Source: Clostridia bacterium (GTDB lineage: Bacteria; Bacillota; Clostridia; Oscillospirales; CAG-382). Taken from it: a stretch of 64,000 bases of DNA. The notes beneath the pieces were generated by a model. It searched no databases and was not told where the DNA came from. It worked only from the letters and a program-made list of their open reading frames with translations. Made by a program: the position numbers and the translations under genes. The DNA is taken from contig JAGAUT010000079.1 in the NCBI GenBank assembly GCA_017620655.1, positions 1-64,000 on the forward strand, written 5' to 3'. Below, piece by piece: positions 1 through 8,657 of this stretch. Every line of letters starts with the position of its first letter. Position 1 is the stretch's first letter.

Positions 1-2
1 CC

Positions 3-2744
3 AAAGCACGAGAAATCAAGCTTGAGAATATGCTTGTTAATATACTTTCTCTGAGGAACATTATTGATGACAACTTTTTTAGCATTTTCAAAATCACGGT
101 ATGAATACATACGCCAATAAGCAGGTGTATCCACCGAGAAGTTGGCAAACTGATTATAAACCTTTACACCGTTTATCGTTCTCAGCATACCCATGCTGTC
201 GTTATCACATGCCGATTCGATGTTTATATTTCTTACATGACGGTATGTATAGCGAGCATTAATATGGTCAGCCGCTCTGCGCACGATAACCTGATTATCA
301 CCGGACATCGAAAGCATTTCGTAATACTTTCCTCCAAGGGTGAGAAACTGTCCCGGCAGATACTTCTGAAGAATATGTCCTTTAAGCTCTGTTCCGAGGA
401 AAGTACTTTCATTTCCTCTTTCGGCAATATACTTTGCACTCTGCAAATCATCTATTACGTACTGCTTAAAGTAATTATTTGTTATTACATAGAAATCTTC
501 AAACTTACCTGTTTCAACCGAGAATTCGTGCTTATAGACTATAGTATCCTCTGTGAACGCTTTGACTCCCACAGGGGTATTTACTACAATCTTATCTTCG
601 CCGTTCTTACAGTAGATTGCACATATATTCTTCCAGATGATGCTTTCAAGCTTTCCTTCAGAAGTGTCTATATCAATAAGTGCGAATTCCTTAAGAACAT
701 CTTCCTTGCGTATACCGAGAATGCTCATCTGCAGGCATATTTTAAGAACAATATTTCTCTTTGTTCTTGCATAGTCTGCAGAAATGTAAGGAATCGCCTT
801 GGGATCTGATGTGAATATCTCATTATTTTCCGTCATATAGTCACGAAGCATATAATCGGATGAGATAACATTTACAAATCCTTGGTTCTTAGCTATTGTT
901 GAAAATTCTCGTTTTACTTCGAACAAGTTGCAGAATTCGTCTTCTACAGTAACAAAGGAATTATCCTTGGTCTGTTCGTTACAGTAATTGAAGGATACCT
1001 TGAAATACTTATCAAAGGTTTCCTGTGTCGCAGGAAGGGGTGTAGTTGCAAGAAGATCGTGATAATACTGCTTTGCAATCCAATGCTGGTCAAGCACGGG
1101 ATATGCATCGCCGCCGTACCATATAACCTTCTCTACATGGTTTTTGAGGGCAACAAGGGATATTTCCGTACCCATACCGAGATATCTCGATATACCGGGT
1201 GTAATTCTGTGCTGAAGGTATTCGCTGTCTGCCTTCCAACACATATACGAGCTTGTTCCCTCGGGAAATTCTGTTGCAGAAACCTCGGTAATATTTGTCA
1301 TAAGAATATGAGAAAGCGAGTCAACAAGACCGTCGCTGTTCTTATCTACCGAGCAATATACCGCATTGTTGCTTACGCTGATATTTCTTACAAGAAGATT
1401 AAGCCCTATCTGTGCTGTAGTCACAAGCCTTGAAGGCTCAAGCAGGAACACAAAGGACACTTCATTAAGAAATGCTCTGTTCGCCTTATGCAGTTCAAGG
1501 TCGTGAACGCCGGATCTTGTTACTATACCGATATCGCAGGGCTCTCCCTCTCTGTCAAGCTTTTTGATATTCCAGAGCGAAGGAAGACCTGTCACCTGCG
1601 AGAAACCGTCATTGCACCAGTTTATAATATCATCTTCGGTTCCGTGTCTGCCAAGCACAATAAGCACTTTCCCGCCTTTAAGCAAAGCGGTATGCATGGC
1701 ATAGAACATATAGGGTGTGAGTTTATAGTAGAATGGCGTATTGAAGAGAAGACTCTTTCCGCATGTAAGTTCTATACCCGAACGCACATAGTCCGCACTG
1801 GGTTTGAAGCCGGACAAAGCTTTTTTACGGATAAACATTGCGTAGTTTTCGCCTGTTTTACCGTACTCTTCTTTAATCTCTTCAAGAATCTGATCAATCG
1901 AACCGCCTCTGACAACACCGTCATTTACGGTAGTTCCGTCTGACATGAGTTTGTCGCCGAAAAGCTCACTCAGCTTTTTACGAAGAATGGCATAATTTGT
2001 GACGTGTCTTGAATTATCAATCTCTGCTGAGAATACGCTGTCGAGCTGTTCATATTCCATACCGTCTATAAAGAAAGCTACTTCACCCATTATTATTATG
2101 GGGAATATGGGATAGAATGGAACAAGTATAAGTCCCTTTTCGCAGAGATAGAAGGAAACAAATACGGCAACGGCTGAGATTGCAACAGTAGCATAGTATG
2201 CAGTCTTGATGAATGTCTTCGCCTGACCGAAATGTCTCTTGATATACCACATACCTGTTTTTTCGTCAAAATCATAGAATATACCCACAAAACGATTCGA
2301 CTGCGAGGTATTATACTTTTTAGACGTAAACAGGAGAAGTATAAACTTCTTAACTATGAGATAACAAAGCATCGAGCATACATTGAACAGAATAAGCAGA
2401 ACATATGTTACGTTGAACTTTGTCAGCAGGCTGCTTATAAATTCAGCGATGATGTTCAGCACACCCGAAGCCCAGCTCAGGTAGCTTATTTCTGCCACCT
2501 TCAGTGCCCAATCGTTCAGCGTATACACTATGGTATAGAAGAACGAATAAAAAATATCACTGAGCTTATTTGTAAATATAAATAGAATAACAGCTACCGC
2601 TACCGCAACAAACGGCATGAAAAACTGTTTATTTCTGACTTCTTTTTTTACGTTTGCCTTTGCATTGAGGAACACGAAGAGGAGGAATGGAATAAATGCA
2701 AGAGACAAGAGTATGTTGTTTAACATATTAGTCATACTAGTCAT
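3..2744 (-). CDS. Multi-pass membrane protein with degenerate SF2 helicase-like region (partial, C-terminus off window)
   Basis: An open frame of 914 codons runs to the left edge without a stop. I chose the ATG at 2744 because GGAGG lies 6 nt upstream; it overlaps the stop of the upstream gene in ATGACTAG, implying translational coupling. About five hydrophobic segments lie near residues 8-27, 41-60, 110-132, 180-200 and 205-225. A long soluble part follows in which LFNTPFYYKLTP (333-344), GKVLIVLG (358-365) and FLLEPSRL (433-440) resemble motifs Ia and II of large superfamily-2 helicases, but no Walker A motif was found and the DEAD box reads LEPS. A later segment around LPGQFLTLGGKYYEML resembles the accessory domain of Lhr-like helicases. 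I infer a membrane-tethered, probably ATPase-dead helicase relative. It is the last visible gene of the tubulin/vWA operon; its role is unknown. Confidence 0.6.
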   Translation of the reverse strand, partial: MTSMTNMLNNILLSLAFIPFLLFVFLNAKANVKKEVRNKQFFMPFVAVAVAVILFIFTNKLSDIFYSFFYTIVYTLNDWALKVAEISYLSWASGVLNIIAEFISSLLTKFNVTYVLLILFNVCSMLCYLIVKKFILLLFTSKKYNTSQSNRFVGIFYDFDEKTGMWYIKRHFGQAKTFIKTAYYATVAISAVAVFVSFYLCEKGLILVPFYPIFPIIIMGEVAFFIDGMEYEQLDSVFSAEIDNSRHVTNYAILRKKLSELFGDKLMSDGTTVNDGVVRGGSIDQILEEIKEEYGKTGENYAMFIRKKALSGFKPSADYVRSGIELTCGKSLLFNTPFYYKLTPYMFYAMHTALLKGGKVLIVLGRHGTEDDIINWCNDGFSQVTGLPSLWNIKKLDREGEPCDIGIVTRSGVHDLELHKANRAFLNEVSFVFLLEPSRLVTTAQIGLNLLVRNISVSNNAVYCSVDKNSDGLVDSLSHILMTNITEVSATEFPEGTSSYMCWKADSEYLQHRITPGISRYLGMGTEISLVALKNHVEKVIWYGGDAYPVLDQHWIAKQYYHDLLATTPLPATQETFDKYFKVSFNYCNEQTKDNSFVTVEDEFCNLFEVKREFSTIAKNQGFVNVISSDYMLRDYMTENNEIFTSDPKAIPYISADYARTKRNIVLKICLQMSILGIRKEDVLKEFALIDIDTSEGKLESIIWKNICAIYCKNGEDKIVVNTPVGVKAFTEDTIVYKHEFSVETGKFEDFYVITNNYFKQYVIDDLQSAKYIAERGNESTFLGTELKGHILQKYLPGQFLTLGGKYYEMLSMSGDNQVIVRRAADHINARYTYRHVRNINIESACDNDSMGMLRTINGVKVYNQFANFSVDTPAYWRMYSYRDFENAKKVVINNVPQRKYINKHILKLDFSCF

Positions 2745-4920
2745 ATATTTCCTCCATTCTAAGCGTTATCTTGCTGACAAAATCAGATGAGAGTTCAATC
2801 TTGTTATCAGGTGCCAGATAGTCAATAAAGATTCTGTCGTCCGGAAGATAGGGCGGATAATATTCATATTCCACGTTTTCAATTCCGAAATCGTACGGAT
2901 AAGGAGCAGACGAAAGATCGTCGGGAACGACATTTACATCATAGAAATCTTCGTACATATCGAGAATTGATGCCCTTGTCTTTTCCATATCTGTTTTGTG
3001 CTTCTTGCGGATTCGGATATCCCTGTCATACTTATCAACATTATTTTCCGAGAAATTCAACACTCTGTAACCGCGTCTGACATTGGCAACACAGCTGAGA
3101 TAATCGGAATACTTACCCATGGCATCCCTTACTTCGTTATCAATCTCCCCTACCTTTGCGTTAAAATCACTCAGTGCATCCTTCAAAGGCTTACGGAGCA
3201 ATATTACCGTTATTACAAGGACCACCAAAAGAAGTCCTGCAAACAGCAAAACAAACAAAAGCGAGGTTGATACCGTATTAAAGGTTGCCCTGTTCGAGAG
3301 CAGTATGGGCATAAAGGATACAACAAAGAGAAGCATACATATAAGACCGAGAACAAGGTTTGTCTTTCTCTTCATTCTGCGCCCTATTACTGCAGAAACA
3401 TTCTCGCTTTCCTTATTTATCTCTTCATGGTAGCGTGTAAGGTCAAAAATGTTTGTCACTTCCGTGGACACCATTTTATCCTTCTGGGTTTCCGTATGGT
3501 CACGGACATCGTCCATCTGGAATGAGTTCATGGCACGGATCATATTATAATCCACGTCACATTCGCGTTCCAGCTTCTCTATGGATTTTTTCAGAGCGCG
3601 TCTGGGCTGCTTGGCAAGTTTTTCGACAGACTCACTTGTACGCTTTGTCTGTGCCGACCAATTTGAAGAATCGTTTCCGAACGAATCACTGAAAAATCCA
3701 TAGTCCTTATGATCAACATAAAGATCTTCTTCATTGAAGTCCTCATTGGGCAGTACAGGTACGGTTACCTTGGCACAAAACAGCTTTTCGGCATCAGAAT
3801 CCGAAAGCTCCTTGGGAACGTCCCGTTTGATTTTCTCAATCTGTCCGTCTACAAGCTCTATTGAGTTATTAAGCTTATTTACATATGCCGAAACGATGGA
3901 ATTAAGTGATTTTTCGTTATTTTCACTTTCAAGGCAATACAGCTTTCTGGGCTGAATAGCTCCGCCGGGAACCTCATTAAGTGAAAACAGAAGGAGATTG
4001 TACAAAAAGCGTATACGGTCGTATCTGTAATTCTGATGTGTATTTGGAAGAATATCGGATGCTATAAATCTCATTTTGTCGAAATACATATTTCTTCCGA
4101 CAAAATCGGAATATTCCTGTCCGATATGGGTTTCCCAGTATACACGGTCATCGAAGAATCCAGTTTCGGTGGTTCTTTCCGCAAAGCAGAATACTTCTGC
4201 GGGAAGAGCTATGCCCATCGAGCTTTTTTTACTTGTAAGACCGTCGCCCGGAAGCATCTGTTCAAGACATTCTGCTCTGAGACTGCTCTTGAGCTTATCC
4301 TGCTCAAGGTGATACAAGCGGTCAAGCTCCAAAAGATATTTTTCGAAATTCATGCGATCAAGAACTTTATCGAAAAAGTCAATTGCCTCATGTTTTTCTG
4401 CAGGATTGTTGCTCTGCAAACCGTCCGGAGCAAAGCAAAGGCATGTCACAAGTCTCTGAAAAGGATAGCTGAGTGCATCTCTGAAGATTTCAGTATTATC
4501 CCTGAGGCGAGCGTTTATACGCTCGCCGCAGTCGTTTTTCCACTTTTCAAAAGATTCCTGAGACAAAACTTCAAAATCGGTTTCTTCGGACGACACATCA
4601 TCTCTGATATCTGTCTCATCAAGGGGATTTACCAGCTTATTTTTTTCTGCACACTCAAGAATTCTGTCGTAGCCGATGGCATCGAAAGGATTCTGTAAGA
4701 GCGAAAGGCTGTCATCCTTAAGAATTACTGCACGCCATGTTGCATGTCTTCCGACCTTTTTTACAAGAGAAGGAACACATTCGTATAAGTTTTTTCCCTC
4801 GGGATTCCATTCACAAAACGCAAACTCTTTATTTAATCTGTCAAGAAACGGCTTGAAATACAGTTTATTCTGTTCAATCGCGTCAAAATGCTTTTTTTCA
4901 GCTATTATGACAGTGTACAT
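2737..4920 (-). CDS. Conserved two-helix membrane protein of the tubulin/vWA operon, unknown function
   Basis: This 727-residue protein matches no family I recognise. It has a long N-terminal region with no signal peptide (about 1-515, rich in charged residues), two adjacent hydrophobic helices near residues 517-538 and 548-570, and a charged, probably coiled-coil C-terminus of about 150 residues. With two helices and a short loop, both large parts should lie in the cytoplasm. It starts 34 nt after the tubulin-like gene and its stop overlaps the start of the next gene, so the genes are surely co-transcribed. A membrane anchor or adaptor for the tubulin-like protein is a reasonable inference from context, but nothing in the sequence proves it. 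Confidence 0.75.
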   Translation of the reverse strand: MYTVIIAEKKHFDAIEQNKLYFKPFLDRLNKEFAFCEWNPEGKNLYECVPSLVKKVGRHATWRAVILKDDSLSLLQNPFDAIGYDRILECAEKNKLVNPLDETDIRDDVSSEETDFEVLSQESFEKWKNDCGERINARLRDNTEIFRDALSYPFQRLVTCLCFAPDGLQSNNPAEKHEAIDFFDKVLDRMNFEKYLLELDRLYHLEQDKLKSSLRAECLEQMLPGDGLTSKKSSMGIALPAEVFCFAERTTETGFFDDRVYWETHIGQEYSDFVGRNMYFDKMRFIASDILPNTHQNYRYDRIRFLYNLLLFSLNEVPGGAIQPRKLYCLESENNEKSLNSIVSAYVNKLNNSIELVDGQIEKIKRDVPKELSDSDAEKLFCAKVTVPVLPNEDFNEEDLYVDHKDYGFFSDSFGNDSSNWSAQTKRTSESVEKLAKQPRRALKKSIEKLERECDVDYNMIRAMNSFQMDDVRDHTETQKDKMVSTEVTNIFDLTRYHEEINKESENVSAVIGRRMKRKTNLVLGLICMLLFVVSFMPILLSNRATFNTVSTSLLFVLLFAGLLLVVLVITVILLRKPLKDALSDFNAKVGEIDNEVRDAMGKYSDYLSCVANVRRGYRVLNFSENNVDKYDRDIRIRKKHKTDMEKTRASILDMYEDFYDVNVVPDDLSSAPYPYDFGIENVEYEYYPPYLPDDRIFIDYLAPDNKIELSSDFVSKITLRMEEIYD

Positions 4921-4954
4921 AAAGCATACCTCCGTTTTATTTCTGATAGATTAA

Positions 4955-7900
4955 TTATCTTGAACGCTTTGCGATATGGTCGAGAAGTGTCTCGTAATCT
5001 TCGGGTTCGGGTGCAGAACGAACTTCTTCCTGAATCTTTCTTCTGATAACATCAAGAACTTCGTTATCTTCAATGCGCTCAGGAACATTGATTTCAGGAT
5101 GTTCAACATAAAGGTGGTAGTTATTCTGGAGCAAGTCAAACTCGTTTACGAGTCTGTCGCAAAGAACAAACTTTACGTCCTCTTCCTTTTCCCATGTTTC
5201 ATATTCTTCTCTGAATACGCTGATTACAGCATCAACCATAGCATTGAGTTCGGAAATGTATCTGCTGGAATTGGGGAGAGAATAATAATAGATAAGCGGA
5301 ATCGCAAAGAGGCTGGTTGTGTTTTCTGTAAATCTACCTTCAAAGTCGGGATTGTTCTTCTTTTCCAATGCATTCTTCTGAATTTCTTCCGCGAGCTTTG
5401 AAAGTTCCTTTGCAGACAGAGGAGCAGCTTTTCTCTTGCCATCATAGAATGTAAACATGTCAAAGTTAGCCATATCCTTGAAGAATTCGGTTTCTTCATA
5501 GTTACAGTTCTTCATGATACTCATTGCGCGCTTACGCTGCTTAACTACTTCGTTGATATCCTCAACTACCTTTGCATTTACATAGAGAGCATCGAGGATT
5601 TCATAGAACTCATCACAAAGAGTACCGTTTGAAACAACGAGAGACTCAAAGCGGTCGATGGAGTTCTTATAGTTGTATACAAGCTTACCGCCTGCCTTGA
5701 GGGAGAGAGGATTGTGCTGGATAGCATCGTGAACGATACCATAGATAAACGCCTTATGAATATCAAGAATAATGTTCTGCTGGTATTCGTCATCAATTTC
5801 AGGCATAACCTTAATGCTGTCCCAACGCTTATCGATATGTGTCGACATAGCGGCATTCTTTGTGGAATCGGGACCTATGCTCTTGGAATAGCTATGGTAA
5901 GCCTTATGGTATGTACCGGATTCCTTCTTACCTGTTTCTGTTGTGTAAGGAGCCGCAAACTTCTTGAGCTTATCGGGAGTTACATTATAAAGAGCGTTGA
6001 AGAAACGGATTTCATACTTGGATACAGATTCGCAGGGATCACCCTTTTCAAGGAGAACCTTAACATTGAACTGACGGTTATCTGTAAGGCTTGTGTTATA
6101 AGCACAACGGTTGATTTCTCTGGGTTCTACGTTGAGCATTCTCTGGATGGAGGGAGCTGCAATTCTTGAACCCATGGCAATCTTTGTCTTGAGGTAGGAT
6201 TCAGCATCACTCTGCTTGAAAATGAATTCTGTGCCGTTTGCACGAGCCTTCAAACCTTCAATAAGCTTATATTCAAGAACAATAGAGTTGATAACATCGA
6301 CATTGATTTCTTCGCACTTTTCGCAGATTTCATCCTTAAAGTAACCCATAAGAATGTCGTCAAAGATATCCTTATGACGGTTTTCGATGGAAAGATCGTC
6401 GCCTGCGATGGCTCTTTCCATGTTGAATACTGCATTCTTCTTAACCTGATCGAAGATAGCGCCGTTGATTTCGGAACTGAGAAGTGTGGATTCCTGAGAA
6501 ATCTTGCTGAGAGATGTACGGCTGAGTTCAGCAAGCACATCACCGTCAGAGCAGATATTCATAACGGAGTCGCCCTTCTTATACTTGAGTTCGTTTGCGA
6601 TATCGTCCTTCACGCGGCTGAGTCTCTTAACCTTTTCTTCAAAAGAACCGAAGAAGCTTTCATATTCTTCTGCATATGCCTTGATATAGCTGTATGCCTT
6701 TTCGTAAGCTGCATGCTTAGCTTCTTCGTTACAGAATGCCTTTGCCTTTCTGAAGTAATTGGGAAGAGCTTCATTTGCTGTTTCGAAAAGACTGTTATAT
6801 CCCTTCATCTTATCAACAAGAGAGGGATTTTCCTTTTCAAGTTCTCTGAGTCCTTCAAGACCTGTAACAGAGTTCTTTACAAACTTGAAGGAGTATTCAG
6901 CGTTTTCTGTAGCTTCGAGAGCCTTAGCGGCATCAAGATGATCGCCCTGCTTGAGTCTTTCTTCAAACTCGCTCTTGAGCTTGTAGATTATGTAACGGGC
7001 AGCACAAGGATGTGAAACGTCACCGATGCTGTTCTTGAGAAGCTTTTCAATGCTGTAATCCTCATCAATTATAGTTGTAGGTCTTTCATTGGTGAATACG
7101 CCTTCGATAAAGCGTCTTGCAATGTCGGCAACCTTATAGGAACCGTCCTTTGCCTTTTCCTTAACCTTGTTTCTGTAAGCGATAAGGCTGTCAATATTGT
7201 TGCTGAGAGAATTTTCGGGGTTAGTATAATCAATTGTAGAGCAGAGGCTTGATGCGGCATTGAGAACGTTGAATATTGTGGGATCTTCACTTACAACAGC
7301 TTCAATCTGAGCATCAAGGTTAGCCATATACATTTCTACACGTTCATCAATGTTTTCAAGGAAAACGCCAACCATATCCTTGGAGAAGCTGTCGCCGCCG
7401 GATTTAGCCGAGCTGTCAAGATGTTCAATGTAGAATTCGCCGAGCTTCTTAGAGGATTCAAGAGACTGGCCGCGCTTCTTCTGTTCCTTCATGTAAAGCT
7501 TATGAGCCTTATCGTATCTTGTCCACTTGGAGGACTCGCCTTCGCCGCCGATACTGTCTGCAGCAAGGTCGCATGCAACATAGTCAACAATTCTTTCGTA
7601 AGGATAACGAACGATACCTGCACCGATACCGCCGAATCTGTTACGTCCGCGAGACTTTGCAAGTTCCTTGATGATATTATCTTCTGTGGAAGCCGCCTTT
7701 CTCTGCATAGGACCGATATTCTGTTCATATAGAGCGATGGAAGCCTGTTCCTTATACTGCTCATAGCTTGTGAGAGTACTGTCTTCAGCATCCTGTCCGT
7801 CCATAAGGAAACAGAAGTCGATAGGAAGTGTAGAGAGAGACTTGAGCTTATCGGAGCCTGCTATCGGCACGTCAACATGAAGGTCACGGTACTGCCAGAG

Positions 7901-8623
7901 GTCGGGATCAAGGTCAACAAAGCCCGAACCCTTCATCATAAACGCATTGAGTTCCTTGATGGTAGCATAGCCGTTACGAGCCTGGCTGTCACGTTCTGTC
8001 TGGGAGTCAATAACACTGTCGAGTGTTTCGGGAAGGAGAAGGAGCGCTCTTGTAAGAAGGGCTGCATTGGGGTACTTTTCCTTAACGTAGTTTCTGATAA
8101 ACATGGAGATGGGAAGGATCATACCGGAACCTGTACCGCCGGAAGACGAGCTTGCAATGATACAACGCATTGACTGCTTGAGTTCCTTACCTGTCTTTCT
8201 GAAGAGGCTGTCGATAGCATCATAGAGAGGACGGATTCTGCCTGTCTTGATTGTTGCATCAACTGCGAGACGGGAAATTGCACGAACCTGACCTGCACCT
8301 TCGGACATTGTCTTATCGTACATTACTGCACTCTTGGGGAACCAGCGCTTACGTGCATCTTCATCGTTGTCAAGGAATGCACCGACTGTCTGGGTTGTGG
8401 ATGTCTGAATGATGTGTACAAATGGGAGTTCGTCCTTAATTCTCTTAAGGTCGTTAACGTCAGTATCCATGCAGAGGAAGCTGATGTTTTCTCTTTCAGC
8501 AGGATGACATCTCTTTGCGATTCTCTTTACAATGTCACAACCTGCACCGCCGATACCGAGGAAAAGGTACGCTGCATTGACTTCATTGGGCTTAAGGTCT
8601 TCGTTAATTCTTTTTGTTTCCAT
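4955..8623 (-). CDS. Tubulin/FtsZ-superfamily protein (Tubulin_2-like), 1222 aa
   Basis: The N-terminus carries the nucleotide-binding layout of the tubulin/FtsZ superfamily: LGIGGAG at 22-28, an MDTD acidic strand end at 52-55, and the diagnostic G-box GGTGSG at 162-167. The remaining 800 or so residues form a long, mostly helical extension absent from FtsZ (usually 350-400 residues) and typical of the large Tubulin_2 (PF13809-type) proteins. There is no signal peptide or membrane helix, so it should be cytoplasmic. AAGGAGA precedes the ATG by 7 nt. It sits between a membrane vWA gene and a membrane-helix gene with 34-nt gaps. Makarova and Koonin (2010) predicted a membrane-remodelling role for FtsZ-like proteins paired with vWA proteins. 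GTP binding is likely; polymerisation is inference. Confidence 0.85.
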   Translation of the reverse strand: METKRINEDLKPNEVNAAYLFLGIGGAGCDIVKRIAKRCHPAERENISFLCMDTDVNDLKRIKDELPFVHIIQTSTTQTVGAFLDNDEDARKRWFPKSAVMYDKTMSEGAGQVRAISRLAVDATIKTGRIRPLYDAIDSLFRKTGKELKQSMRCIIASSSSGGTGSGMILPISMFIRNYVKEKYPNAALLTRALLLLPETLDSVIDSQTERDSQARNGYATIKELNAFMMKGSGFVDLDPDLWQYRDLHVDVPIAGSDKLKSLSTLPIDFCFLMDGQDAEDSTLTSYEQYKEQASIALYEQNIGPMQRKAASTEDNIIKELAKSRGRNRFGGIGAGIVRYPYERIVDYVACDLAADSIGGEGESSKWTRYDKAHKLYMKEQKKRGQSLESSKKLGEFYIEHLDSSAKSGGDSFSKDMVGVFLENIDERVEMYMANLDAQIEAVVSEDPTIFNVLNAASSLCSTIDYTNPENSLSNNIDSLIAYRNKVKEKAKDGSYKVADIARRFIEGVFTNERPTTIIDEDYSIEKLLKNSIGDVSHPCAARYIIYKLKSEFEERLKQGDHLDAAKALEATENAEYSFKFVKNSVTGLEGLRELEKENPSLVDKMKGYNSLFETANEALPNYFRKAKAFCNEEAKHAAYEKAYSYIKAYAEEYESFFGSFEEKVKRLSRVKDDIANELKYKKGDSVMNICSDGDVLAELSRTSLSKISQESTLLSSEINGAIFDQVKKNAVFNMERAIAGDDLSIENRHKDIFDDILMGYFKDEICEKCEEINVDVINSIVLEYKLIEGLKARANGTEFIFKQSDAESYLKTKIAMGSRIAAPSIQRMLNVEPREINRCAYNTSLTDNRQFNVKVLLEKGDPCESVSKYEIRFFNALYNVTPDKLKKFAAPYTTETGKKESGTYHKAYHSYSKSIGPDSTKNAAMSTHIDKRWDSIKVMPEIDDEYQQNIILDIHKAFIYGIVHDAIQHNPLSLKAGGKLVYNYKNSIDRFESLVVSNGTLCDEFYEILDALYVNAKVVEDINEVVKQRKRAMSIMKNCNYEETEFFKDMANFDMFTFYDGKRKAAPLSAKELSKLAEEIQKNALEKKNNPDFEGRFTENTTSLFAIPLIYYYSLPNSSRYISELNAMVDAVISVFREEYETWEKEEDVKFVLCDRLVNEFDLLQNNYHLYVEHPEINVPERIEDNEVLDVIRRKIQEEVRSAPEPEDYETLLDHIAKRSR

Positions 8624-8657
8624 AACTGTTCTCCTTAATTTATAGTAAATTTATTTT

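Noticed and set aside
237-809. A 190-codon plus-strand frame opposite the helicase-like gene.
   Set aside because: It is antisense to a long coherent frame with membrane and helicase-like features, lacks a ribosome site and has cysteine-rich, unlikely composition.
4036-4698. A 220-codon plus-strand frame.
   Set aside because: It lies fully antisense to the 727-residue membrane protein gene, whose start, ribosome site and operon spacing are convincing.
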